Source: Stephanodiscus triporus (Eukaryota; Bacillariophyta; Thalassiosirophyceae; Thalassiosirales; Thalassiosiraceae). Taken from it: a stretch of DNA of 27,608 bases. The DNA lies in NCBI GenBank assembly GCA_036939755.1, contig JALLAZ010000177.1, positions 1 through 27,608 on the forward strand, given 5' to 3'. Below the pieces are notes generated by a model, which searched no databases, was not told the DNA's origin, and worked only from the letters and a program-made list of their open reading frames with translations. This document shows, piece after piece, positions 1 to 9,400 of this stretch. Made by a program: the position numbers and the translations under genes. Numbering within the stretch: position 1 is the first letter of the stretch; the number at the start of each line of letters is the position of its first letter.

Positions 1-25
1 GCTAGAGCCTAAAAATACCTGCACT
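1..25. repeat. Left terminal inverted repeat of element 1
   Basis: Perfect 25-base inverted match to 4923-4947. The outer GCTA/TAGC may be target sequence plus TA duplication and not part of the element. Confidence 0.85.
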
Positions 26-763
26 GGTGCAGGTTTCCCGTGTACAAATATCAACGTAGGAATTAGTATGATTTCGCCGATCCCACCTTGATCGTCGCTC
101 GCGAGACCACACGTGGCCTCTCTATTTTTCCGCCGCAATGGGGGGATGCTTCGAAGGTCAACCTTCGACGCATACTGTATCTCCTCCGTCACGTCATCCC
201 ACGTACTTCGTGTCTTGATGCGCGCGCGCATGCACGTGCATCTTGTGCTGTCTGGCTACGCAGGCGCAGCACAGGGAACCAAAAATCACTCTACAACCGA
301 GAGATTCTTTTATCTCCGTAACACCCCATCCTCCCCAGCTACTTTTGGTCCCAGAACATGTGTTTCTGGCTATGTCAAAAAATCTATCGAGCGAATCCCC
401 TCCTGTGCTACTCACCTACAGTCCTGTGGGTGCCCAGGGCACAGCTTCTGGGTTAACCACTTCAGCCATTGAGTCAATTGTCGGCCAGTCCATCCTTCGT
501 GTATGTATTTATTGTTTTTATTCCGTACGTGAGACGATGCTAACCCCTTTCATTCTACTGTATTTTATCTTGAAATTGCATTTATGCAGACGATTACTCT
601 TGGGGGATGGGGGTGTTAATCTGCAGACAAAACAACATATTCATTGCACGAGGGGGGGAACCCTTGCATTTTTTTATTTTACTAATGCTAACTTGTAATG
701 ATTGTGAAACATAAACACACGACAATCAGATGGCAGATGGTGATGTGGCTCTGCTTCTTGCTC
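26..763. other. Non-coding left arm of element 1
   Basis: About 740 bases between the left inverted repeat and the transposase stop codon. Open frames here are short and have no recognisable protein content. The stretch holds a perfect alternating purine-pyrimidine tract (218-241) made of two overlapping palindromes, and a small hairpin GAAGGTCAACCTTC near 153-166. It presumably contains the transposase 3' UTR and internal transposon sequence. Confidence 0.5.
218..241. repeat. 24-bp alternating purine-pyrimidine palindromic tract
   Basis: Two overlapping perfect palindromes, ATGCGCGCGCGCAT (218-231) and ATGCACGTGCAT (230-241), together form 24 bases of uninterrupted purine-pyrimidine alternation. 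Such sequence can adopt Z-DNA or cruciform structure; any role in the transposon is unknown. Confidence 0.6.
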
Positions 764-3700
764 CTAATCCTTCTTCCATCCAGTCCTATCAAATATCAAA
801 CCACATCCTTCAAACCCAGGACTGTCAGACACATTATCTCTACGAGCCAATGCAAGCTCGTAACCTAGCTCAAAAAGGTAAGCAGCCATTTGCATGTACT
901 TTTTTTCGCCCGTCTTACCTCGAAAATTCAAAGCACTAATCCACTTCTCCTCTTCCTCCGTGAAAATCAACAGCCCACCTGACTTCATAAAACATCCCGG
1001 AGGATATTCTGCCGAAAAACCTACACCAACGTATGCCGTGAGATGCTCATAATATCCTTCCTTCGCGGTCGAAGTAGAACGTGCACTTGTCTTGGATGGA
1101 AAAGAGTGATAGAAGCGAGAGTCGTCGTCGTTCCTATCACATCTTGCTCGCTCCATATGAGTATGAAGACGCTTGCCAATTCCACCCTCCCCAGTGGCAC
1201 TACCACTTCGGATCCAAGCATCTTCGTTCCGGTTATGAAACAAGTAGCACCCAAGATAAGAGAGCTCCTCGTTGGAGCACACCAAGAACTTATTACCGAT
1301 TGGATTTGCAAGCAGACATTTCGATTCATCCAAGCACGATATATCTTCTTTGAGATGGGATGCAACAATCATCCATGCTGCAACAAGTGCAAGATTCTTG
1401 TTGGCCCAGGACAGGCACTTGTTTGTCTGCTGGCATGGCTTCACCTTGCGTTTGATATGAGTTTGAAAGCGTACTTTGAGCATTGCAAACAGAAGATCTG
1501 CCTTTGGTAGGATGTCCGATGTTGCATTGGTCATTGCATCATGGAAGTCTTGTGTGCTCAGCTTTCCCTTTGGATCAAACGTTGATAGGAGCAATTGAAC
1601 CTTTGACCTATTCTGAAGAATATCGGATGGCTTTATTTGAGTACTATTACCGTGGAGAGAAATCCTGCTGATAAGTGGAGCTGAGATGTCTGCACCAATC
1701 ACGTTAGTATCATCATGCAAATATGTGATCGTCAGCAATCTGCTCTTTTCATTTCTAACCCCAAATGCAACTGAGATGCAATTATCAACTCCACACTTAG
1801 CCTGTTCAATCGATTTACCTCCCCTTGGATGTTTCAGATGGGCAACGTCGGATGTCTTCATGAACTTTGGATGACGGGCAACGATGAATGCCTTCAATTC
1901 TGCTGCCTTCAATTTATCAAAATGCAACAACTCACACTTTCCAACATTATCCTCCGATGCCTCGATGCCTGCAAGGGCACACAACTTGGTCACCACCTCT
2001 TGATCTTCACAGCGTTTCTGTTCATCCTTTGATTGATTCAGCAGTTCCTTCCTCCGCAACTCGTAATCAATTTCTTCCAAACGTTTGGCTCGGGTAGCAA
2101 CCTCTGCAATGCTGGTGAGACATTTTGCACGCTGTTGATTTTCTTGGCTGATCGTTGCATCTCTAATCTTCTCATTTCCATATGCATCAATATCAGCGCA
2201 GAATCCATGATCTATGAAATCACGATCAGAAAGATACTGGTTGCCACGGTTGTAGGATAGCTTCATCAAATCATCAAACCTTGAAAGGTACATATTGTAC
2301 TCCGCCAATGAAGGAACCTTCTTGCACGTAGAAATGAGCTTGTGTAGTACTGGCATACAAAGTCCATGTGAGTCTATCATTCCAGATGCAATCCATCCTG
2401 ACTGTACATTCTCACGGACACATGCACGTGTCAATATAGTTGCTTGTTTGGCGAGATAGTCAATGATGGCAGAGTGCTTCTTTATACGCAGTTTGGTATT
2501 GAACTTAGCAAATTGCGACTCAAGTTTTCTCTTCAGAAGGTGGTTTGATGATGGAATATGTTCAACTGTTGTTGACTTGTTGAGTTTCTTGGAGATGGGA
2601 AATACCTTACCCAAATCACATGCCTGCTCTTTCCCGGTTCCACTTGCATTGTGTTTGTTGGCAATAACATGATTGGCAGAGTACCGTTGAATGCCATCTG
2701 GACTGACAATGGTATCAATCTGTGAATGGTCTCCATCACACCAGCTCACAGCTGTAAGTTCGTCACCCATAGGTGCACCGCTATCAACATCAAAATCATC
2801 ATACTCCTTCCTACCCCAGTTGATAAATGGAAACAATATATTTTCTCTAATCCATTGGAATCTCTTTTTTTCTGCTCCAGGCGTACCCCTCATGAAAAGA
2901 ACGTACCCAACACCGGTAGACCTATGAGCACCATACCCACCAATGCACAATCCTTCAATTTCCCATATGATGAAATCATCTTCAGGCATTTCCCATTCAC
3001 TAAGACCAGAAAAGCAATAGCATGCAGGTGCTACATCACCACAAGCATTGCACAGGAGATGACGCTTGACTCGCAAGCCATTCATGTTGTTTGAATCCTC
3101 TTGATGATAAACAGAGAGGGTACTCTGCGTTTTTAGAGCTGTTGTTGCCACCAGTCCAACATGAGAAGAATTGTCAACTTGTTTTCCCTTGCAAATAAAC
3201 TCAGTCTCATCGTCCTGATTTGTAATAAGATGTGGTTTCCTGACACGAACTGGCTTTCCACCATGAAATTTGGAAACCATCTCGTACAATACTTTCGAAT
3301 CATCAGGTAGTGAGTTGAGAAACTTACGCCATTCAATATCGTCACTGGCAACGACATAGAAATGTGTACAGGCCACAACGATGATAAGCGCCATAGTCCC
3401 GATGGATGAATGTTCTGCTGTCCAACGGGCATTAGTCTTAGCAATGCTCTTCTCTGTTAAACTGATTCCTCCTTTATTTGCAAACAATGCCATGTAGTTG
3501 TTGATTGTAGTTGCATTGAATGTCATGTCAGATGCACAAAGACGACCCTTCTTCCTTGCAGATTCAATCAACATTTCATTAACATATTCTTTCATGTTTT
3601 TTTCTCCTGGATTCTTGCGGACTGACTCAGCGAAACACTCAACGTCTTCATCATTCATTATCGGTGGCTTGCCACCATAACGCCATGGCTCGTTAAAATC

Positions 3701-4534
3701 GAACATCCTTCCTTTCTCGTGATCTGTGATGAGATTATATACTGCCCTTAGTGATCGCTTGATGTACTGGTATTCGGGAGACATCATCTTATTAATCATT
3801 CCACGGCGTTCTCCTGATCCCTTTGGATAACATTTGATTATGCCAAGAAATTCTCCCGTACCATATTCTTTTCCATTGACAGGCAAAGCAGGAGCAGGCA
3901 AAGGATCAGATGACACCACCTTTCTCTTTAGCTGCACCCTCTTATCAGGAGGTGAATGTCCATGCACAAACTCGTTTACCATGACAAGACCAGTCTTCTG
4001 CGTTACTTTTGTTGATTTAATCATCTTCTTCCTGTTGACTTCCTCTCTTCTGTGAGCATACTTTCCGCCGGCAATCGGACCAACCACATTTGCAGACTTC
4101 CGTGACACATCAGATGCAACGTCCATCAGAGGTAGCACTGACTTTTGGATGATTCTGATTGCAATATTGGTCATTTTTGTTGTTGCATGCTCGTTGGTAA
4201 TGGTGCTCAGTGCATCTCTCAATAATTCTTTTCCATCAGCCAACCTTGCAGACACTTCAAATAAAGACTGTGCTCCATCAAATTGCCGAGAAAGAAGAGT
4301 GGTTGGACTATCCTGCTGTTCAGGAGTACCTCCGTCGATCCCGTAAAACTCCCTAAGTAGGTGAGCATGCTGTTTGACATTTGTAGGGCTCACTGTTGGA
4401 CTGATTCTGGACATTGTCGTTGTTGATGATGATGCTGCCAATGTGTGATGATGAGGATTGCTCCGACGAAGAAATAAAATTATGGATGATTGTTGCATTC
4501 CATTTTGGTAGCATGTGTCGTGTGATGTTGTCAT
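764..4534 (-). CDS. DDE transposase with C-terminal GIY-YIG-like domain
   Basis: Predicted transposase of element 1, 1,256 residues, uninterrupted. The centre carries a DDE_1/pogo-like catalytic layout: NQDDETEF (first acid D442), WCDGDHSQI (D600/D602) and QACDLGKVF followed by PISK (D640), which matches the family's Q..D.G.F...K block. Ahead of it, KTNARWTAEHSSIG resembles the segment preceding the catalytic core in related proteins, and GLSEWEMPEDDF with IEGLCIGGYG looks like conserved core. Near the C-terminus, GCYLF (1095-1099), AWIRSGSA (1106-1113) and GKRLHTHME (about 1120-1128), with downstream acidic residues, resemble a GIY-YIG nuclease fold. The basic N-terminal ~330 residues are probably DNA-binding but I recognise no named domain. 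An alternative start is the Met at 4414. The motifs are seen directly; the DDE assignment is likely and the GIY-YIG assignment tentative. Confidence 0.72.
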   Translation of the reverse strand: MTTSHDTCYQNGMQQSSIILFLRRSNPHHHTLAASSSTTTMSRISPTVSPTNVKQHAHLLREFYGIDGGTPEQQDSPTTLLSRQFDGAQSLFEVSARLADGKELLRDALSTITNEHATTKMTNIAIRIIQKSVLPLMDVASDVSRKSANVVGPIAGGKYAHRREEVNRKKMIKSTKVTQKTGLVMVNEFVHGHSPPDKRVQLKRKVVSSDPLPAPALPVNGKEYGTGEFLGIIKCYPKGSGERRGMINKMMSPEYQYIKRSLRAVYNLITDHEKGRMFDFNEPWRYGGKPPIMNDEDVECFAESVRKNPGEKNMKEYVNEMLIESARKKGRLCASDMTFNATTINNYMALFANKGGISLTEKSIAKTNARWTAEHSSIGTMALIIVVACTHFYVVASDDIEWRKFLNSLPDDSKVLYEMVSKFHGGKPVRVRKPHLITNQDDETEFICKGKQVDNSSHVGLVATTALKTQSTLSVYHQEDSNNMNGLRVKRHLLCNACGDVAPACYCFSGLSEWEMPEDDFIIWEIEGLCIGGYGAHRSTGVGYVLFMRGTPGAEKKRFQWIRENILFPFINWGRKEYDDFDVDSGAPMGDELTAVSWCDGDHSQIDTIVSPDGIQRYSANHVIANKHNASGTGKEQACDLGKVFPISKKLNKSTTVEHIPSSNHLLKRKLESQFAKFNTKLRIKKHSAIIDYLAKQATILTRACVRENVQSGWIASGMIDSHGLCMPVLHKLISTCKKVPSLAEYNMYLSRFDDLMKLSYNRGNQYLSDRDFIDHGFCADIDAYGNEKIRDATISQENQQRAKCLTSIAEVATRAKRLEEIDYELRRKELLNQSKDEQKRCEDQEVVTKLCALAGIEASEDNVGKCELLHFDKLKAAELKAFIVARHPKFMKTSDVAHLKHPRGGKSIEQAKCGVDNCISVAFGVRNEKSRLLTITYLHDDTNVIGADISAPLISRISLHGNSTQIKPSDILQNRSKVQLLLSTFDPKGKLSTQDFHDAMTNATSDILPKADLLFAMLKVRFQTHIKRKVKPCQQTNKCLSWANKNLALVAAWMIVASHLKEDISCLDESKCLLANPIGNKFLVCSNEELSYLGCYLFHNRNEDAWIRSGSATGEGGIGKRLHTHMERARCDRNDDDSRFYHSFPSKTSARSTSTAKEGYYEHLTAYVGVGFSAEYPPGCFMKSGGLLIFTEEEEKWISALNFRGKTGEKKYMQMAAYLFELGYELALARRDNVSDSPGFEGCGLIFDRTGWKKD

Positions 4535-4922
4535 TTAACCGATGGTCAGCCATTCAAAAAATATATTCAAATATATGGAGAAAGAGAAACGAAACCGCTG
4601 CCACTGTAGAATTCAAACGGATGATTGTTGCATCTCCCTCCAAATAAATCACAATCGCACGTTCATCGTGAAGAAGGGACCCCCCCACCAAATGAACTCC
4701 TACAACTGCGCCGCGGCGCTCGACAGTATCGCGCGCGGGGTCGTGGTGAGTATTTCGGTACGATCGGATTTTTTGTAGCATGATTATTGGCGGAGAAATG
4801 GCCGAAATCCGTCATGGGGGGGGGGCGCGTACGGTAGTAAAAAAAGCCATTTTTGGAGTTGTGCAATGTGGTTTCGGGTTGGGCACTTTTTTCGAAGCGA
4901 AACGAGTGCAGGCATTTTTAGC
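4535..4922. other. Right arm of element 1: transposase upstream region
   Basis: 388 bases between the transposase start and the right inverted repeat, expected to hold its promoter. The 15-mer GGATGATTGTTGCAT occurs at 4619-4633 and again at 4484-4498 inside the gene start. A short GC-rich island (about 4675-4760) contains a plus-strand open segment from an ATG at 4692 (MNSYNCAAALDSIARGV) that runs directly into a splice-donor-like GTGAGT at about 4746. No continuing exon is visible before the element ends, so this could be a captured or truncated exon or coincidence. Confidence 0.4.
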
Positions 4923-4947
4923 AGTGCAGGTATTTTTAGGCTCTAGC
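4923..4947. repeat. Right terminal inverted repeat of element 1
   Basis: Perfect 25-base inverted match to 1-25. It abuts the left end of the next element, whose repeat begins at 4947/4948. Confidence 0.85.
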
Positions 4948-5145
4948 AAGTATCTAACTTATCAAATTAGTTTTGCATACGTAAAGTCTACGTAGGGAAT
5001 AAACAAATATTTTTGACGTGACCCCCCAACGGCAACACAACCATCACAACCATTGCTGCCACCGGAGGAGATGGTCCCCTAGAGTCTCATAGGATGCCCT
5101 ATGTCCCGCTCCAACGCATCGTATTGATCGAGGATGATCCCCCGA
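4947..5145. repeat. Left long inverted repeat of element 2
   Basis: About 199 bases matching 6061-6258 in inverted orientation, with roughly one mismatch per 6-8 bases by eye and small gaps. The outermost ~20 bases match perfectly. Confidence 0.8.
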
Positions 5146-5146
5146 G

Positions 5147-5889
5147 CTAGCGGATCTTTGTCTTTCCTCCCCCCCCTCCACTTTCAACCACGAACGATGA
5201 TGGGCTCCTTCTCGGCGCAGTGCTGCTTCTGCTGCTGCCGCTGCCGCTCTGGCTTGCGGTGGCAGAAACAGCACTACTTGTGCGATTGATGAGTGGCAAA
5301 GACTGAGGGCAAGCCCTTGCCACATCCTTGCCATGAGCAACTGCTTCATTCAACTCACCTGCATTGTTCACTGCCGCCACCTCTTCATCGACATCATCCC
5401 CCTCATTTTCAGGATGGATGCTGGGACTGAAGTGAATATCAGCTGGTGGACCGCCCACATCGCCAACCACAGCGGCAGCTTCTGCGCCGTCATCATCATC
5501 ATTGTTGGAAGACTTGATGCCATCATCATCATGATGATTGGATTCTGCCAAATTGATGCCCAAAATAGCAGCGTTGGCTCAATCCTGGATGCGACGTTCA
5601 ATTCCAAGGCAGCGGAAGTGACGGTCACGAAGGTTGCCTGGTTTCCCAGTCAGCTTCTTCATGTTCTTGCACGTTTTTTGACCCAATTGTCACGAATATC
5701 CTCCCCACGGCCATGGCGAAGAACCGCTTTGTTGGACTCTCATTGGTACTCAAGAGTGACCTCCCTCCAACCCTCCAGGCCCTGGGGGAGAAGCCGCTAA
5801 ACAATATCGATGAGGACTTTGTTCTGGTAGTTGCGGACGCCGGAATGGCGTCCGCCACAAGCTGACTGGGCCAGGCTCTCGTTGTCCAT
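5147..5889 (-). pseudogene. Decayed Myb/SANT-like transposon protein
   Basis: Reading the minus strand from about 5889 gives a protein-like series broken by stops at 5797-5799 (TAG), 5740-5742 (TGA) and 5659-5661 (TGA). A +1 slip next to the last one restores the sense, and another TGA follows at 5579-5581, after which the frame is open to 5147. Recognisable pieces, in order, are GVRNYQNKVLIDIV, RLLPQGLEGWREVTLEYQ, EDIRDNWVKKRART, KKLTGKPGN and ANAAILG. The order 'N..L..I...LP.G...W..V...Y / R....IR..W..K / KKpTGkpg' is a SANT/Myb-like DNA-binding layout. The C-terminal part is acidic and Ser/Gly-rich and low in complexity. Four stops and a frameshift make this non-functional. The family assignment is by pattern, so moderate. 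Confidence 0.55.
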
Positions 5890-6060
5890 GGTGCGACAGG
5901 TTCACTTGGATAGAGCAAAAGTCCAGAAAAAAATCTCGACCGGAGGTCCAGATTTAGTTGGCAAAACGCTCTGAAGCAGTGGCGGCGCATCATCGCCAAA
6001 ACCGAGGAGCATTTTGAGGGCCATACACCATAACCCCCCACAAAAAGCATATCCGCTTGC

Positions 6061-6258
6061 TCGGGGGGCTGTCCCCGATCAATCCGACGCGTCGGCGCAG
6101 GTTGTAGGGCATCCTATGAGACTCTAGGGGACCATTTCCCCCGGCGGTGGCCATGGTTGTGATGGTTGTGTTGCCGGAGGGGGGTCACGTCACCAATATT
6201 TTTTTATTCCTACGTAGACTTTACATATACAAAACTATTTTGATAAGTTAGATACTTG
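6061..6258. repeat. Right long inverted repeat of element 2
   Basis: Inverted partner of 4947-5145. It ends at GATACTTG (6258), after which the flanking sequence GTGCGAG shows no counterpart on the left side. Confidence 0.8.
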
Positions 6259-6429
6259 GTGCGAGAAAGAGGGGACATTTTCATTGCTAGTACTGCGTGT
6301 TCTACGGTAGTAAGCGATAACTGGTAGGAGTAACATACACTAAAACACAGTTTTAAGTACGATATCTACATCTAGAGCCCCCTACTGCCTCCATCCCCTG
6401 GCCGAGCTCATGGCAGGAGACTGAGAGGA

Positions 6430-9400
6430 ATGGTTCAGGTATCGATCTGCGTTCGTCCCACGACGGGGTATCACTACCCCAATAAGATCGACCACCTTCG
6501 GATTGATTCCGCCGATCGCCTAGAGACGATTCAGGAAAAATACTCCACCGTCGGGTCGACAACTAGACTTTACCACGGCGACCACGAACTTCCCCTGAAC
6601 AGCTCGATAGGGAGTCACAATTTGGACGACGGAACGATCATCGAATGCTGTCGGAGTCCGGCCGTATCGGCAGCGCTAACGGCGTGCCTCAAGGACTTCG
6701 AAAAGATCAAGAAGCTTCCGGCAAAGGACAGGACGATGGAAAATTTGATTCGCATATTGCAAACGCCGGCATCGATCGAACGCGATCGCGATCACGAGAT
6801 GTGGGAAAGTTGGAGCGACGATCGCCTCAAAACAAGGACCATCAATTTGGCCACGATCAAAGCGGTGTTGCAAAGGCAGCATAGGTACCACGTCCACGAT
6901 TTGCCAAAATGCGACGATTGCCATTCTCTTTTCCTAGCGCTGGAGGCACATAAAGTATGGACAGGGGGGAATGATCAAACGAGCGGAGGCGCATTCAAGC
7001 AACAGGCACATATCTTCAAGCCGCATAAGAAAGATGGGAATCCTTCGACGAATTGGATTTTGGTAGAGGAAAAGTTGAGGATACAAGAAAGTATCAGGAG
7101 AGAATTTTCTAGGGGACTGCGGTTCACACCCGGATATGATTCACCCCCAGAAGATTGGTTGGAGGAGTTCGTAAGACGTGATCATGCTCGTCATTGCACA
7201 GGACAAAGCAGCTCAGGATGCAATGATAATATCGTTGACCCTTATCTCGCATATCTTGCGAATTCTCCGCCAAGACAAAGTTCCCCCTCGCGTTCGAATG
7301 GGAGCAGGTCGATTAATAGAACATTATCAGCGGGAGCAACATCCTCGCCCACACGCGCATTTTATACCCCTCAATATGCATCTGGCCCATTTGCCGTGCT
7401 CGCTACTCTCCACTTAGCTATGCATTCAAGGCATCAGCATTCAAATGGACGGCGCCTCTTGACACTCACCGAGGACCAACTGAAGCGCATGGCCCAGCCG
7501 CTATGCCGATCGAACTTGTACGACAAAGGAAGAATTCGTGGTCGGAATGCCTTTGCTTGTATGGATAGTCTGATTGAAAAACAGCTCGTTCGAAAAGAGA
7601 TTGTGCGAAACACGACAGGTGCTGGCGGCGAGATAGAAAAATGGGGGCTACTGCGGGATGGAGAAGTGTTGGGTGGAAAGTGCGCTGATTTCGATCGCGC
7701 TGTGAATCATGTTATTCCACTTCGAAATATTATCAATGATACACACCTCAAATCGAATATGACACTAGCATTGTGCCTTGACACCCGTGAGGACGTTCAT
7801 CTTCTCGAACGGATAAAAATGAGTTGCGAGGATGAAAATGTTCCATTTGTCGAAAAAGAACTTCCTGCGGGTGATTACTTTTTAGAAAAAAGGTTCTCAG
7901 GAGTTCGTTCTGCCACTAGTTGTTGAACGCAAATCTTGGTCGGACTTAGCTGATTCTTGTCTTGGCAAGGGTCGCGCTCTCAATAGACTTGACTGCGTCA
8001 AATTGGGAATGGCCCTGGGGTCAAGTTCCGGATGCTCAGGCAACTGTCAACTGTGTAAAATGAAAAGTTGCGGGTGTAGACGAGTGATGTTTATTATTGA
8101 GGGCGAAAGATGTTTAGGAAGTGATAGTGTTCACAGAACCTCAAAGAAATGTACCAAAGAGAATTGTTGCAGTGCTTGCAGACTACTCAGTGAGAGACAT
8201 AGTGTAACACAAGATGTTCTAGAAGGAGTTCTTCATCGCCTCCAAATTGAGCATGGTTGCTTCATTCACTACACCAACAATTATAATGAAACCATCTCAT
8301 CTCTTTTCGACATGCGGGCATTGCTGCAAACTGATCCGAAATCTCTTTTCGGAGACCCTCTACTGTTCGAGTCATATGCATCAAACGCCCGTCGTAAAAG
8401 TCCGACTAATTTGGGCCAAGTCCAGTCAAGGCTGACCTGTGTTCAGGACTTGAATGTCGAGACGATGGTGGCTTTGGTTGGCAGTTGCGAATGGGATATT
8501 GACTTGGTCAGTAGTCTCTGTGCAAAGGTACCAGATCAAGCACGCCCAAACTATCCACCAAGCCGTAAAATGAGTAAAATGTCTGATGACTTAGTCATTA
8601 ACTTGAATGATTCAGATGATGGTGATGTCTTTGGCTTAGACCGCACAAATGAATGCATCACTAGAAATTCTAGATCCAGATCAAGCAGACAAATGCACAA
8701 TAAAACGATATGCCTTGATTCGGATTCAGATGACGAAATCCAACTCGTCACCGAAATTCGTGGCGGTGGTGAGATATACAATTTATCCAGCGACGATGAT
8801 ATTGCTCGTGGCGGCAGTACAGATAATAACCAGGCTGTCAATATTGGCAGTGATTGTGGCGATGAAAGCGATTATGACCCATTCTGCAACCTCAGCCGCT
8901 TCAACAAAGACAAAAGGAGTAAACCGCCCTCAAAATCATCTGACTCCGATGATTCATATTCTGATGATTCCACTGTCGTTGCTGTTCAAGGCAACAAAGC
9001 CAACCAAAGAAAGTTATCTGCTCGTCTGAGTGCCAATGAATCCCCCCCGACGTCAATAATGAATGGCAAACGAAGCTCCATAGCATCTAGCAATGCAAAA
9101 AAACTACTATGTGATAAAGACGACGACTCTCAAGATAAGCAATCATTCAAGGCGAGAGAATCATCTGCATCTACATCTGCACCTACTTTCAACTTAGCAT
9201 CTCCTGCAAGGGCGCTGCCTTCTCGAACTCGGACACCCTCAACAATAAAAAAAAGGAAGGCAAGTACGATGAACCCGGAAGAACAGGTGTATCCGCTAGT
9301 TATATTACACGGTTGGGGTGACTATGACCGGCAATTTTATCACCGTCTTGACAAAATGTGGAAGGAAATTTACCTTTGCACGAGTAACAACGACCAGATG

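Larger units (their letters stand above)
1..4947 (-). mobile_element. Autonomous DDE transposon with 25-bp terminal inverted repeats
   Basis: The first 25 bases of the window and bases 4923-4947 are perfect reverse complements (core AGCCTAAAAATACCTGCACT), and a single long gene fills the interior on the minus strand. Just inside each end lies a TA flanked by GC (GCTA|GAGCC at the left, GGCTC|TAGC at the right), which fits the TA target duplication of the Tc1/mariner/pogo superfamily; the element proper would then be 5-4943. Near the right end the TGCAGG.ATTTTTAG motif is repeated, giving a subterminal direct repeat. The window begins exactly at the left end, so the left flank cannot be inspected. 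Intact ends and an uninterrupted gene suggest a recent insertion. Superfamily assignment is inferred from the protein motifs and the TA, not from a search. Confidence 0.8.
4947..6258. mobile_element. Long-TIR non-autonomous transposon relic
   Basis: A 1.3-kb unit bounded by inverted repeats of about 200 bases (4947-5145 and 6061-6258). Both start CAAGTATCTAACTTATCAAA and share blocks such as GTAAAGTCTACGTAGG, CAACACAACCATCACAACCA and TGGTCCCCTAGAGTCTCATA in the same order, with scattered substitutions and small gaps. The interior carries a decayed Myb/SANT-like reading frame on the minus strand and no transposase. PIF/Harbinger elements pair a Myb-like protein with a transposase, and Mutator-like elements often have long inverted repeats; I see no clear target-site duplication, so the superfamily stays open. 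The left end touches element 1. Confidence 0.75.

Noticed and set aside
7893..7900. Tiny GTTCTCAG 'intron' to repair the nuclease frame
   Set aside because: Eight bases is too short to splice, and its removal gives the wrong phase; a one-base indel is the simple explanation.
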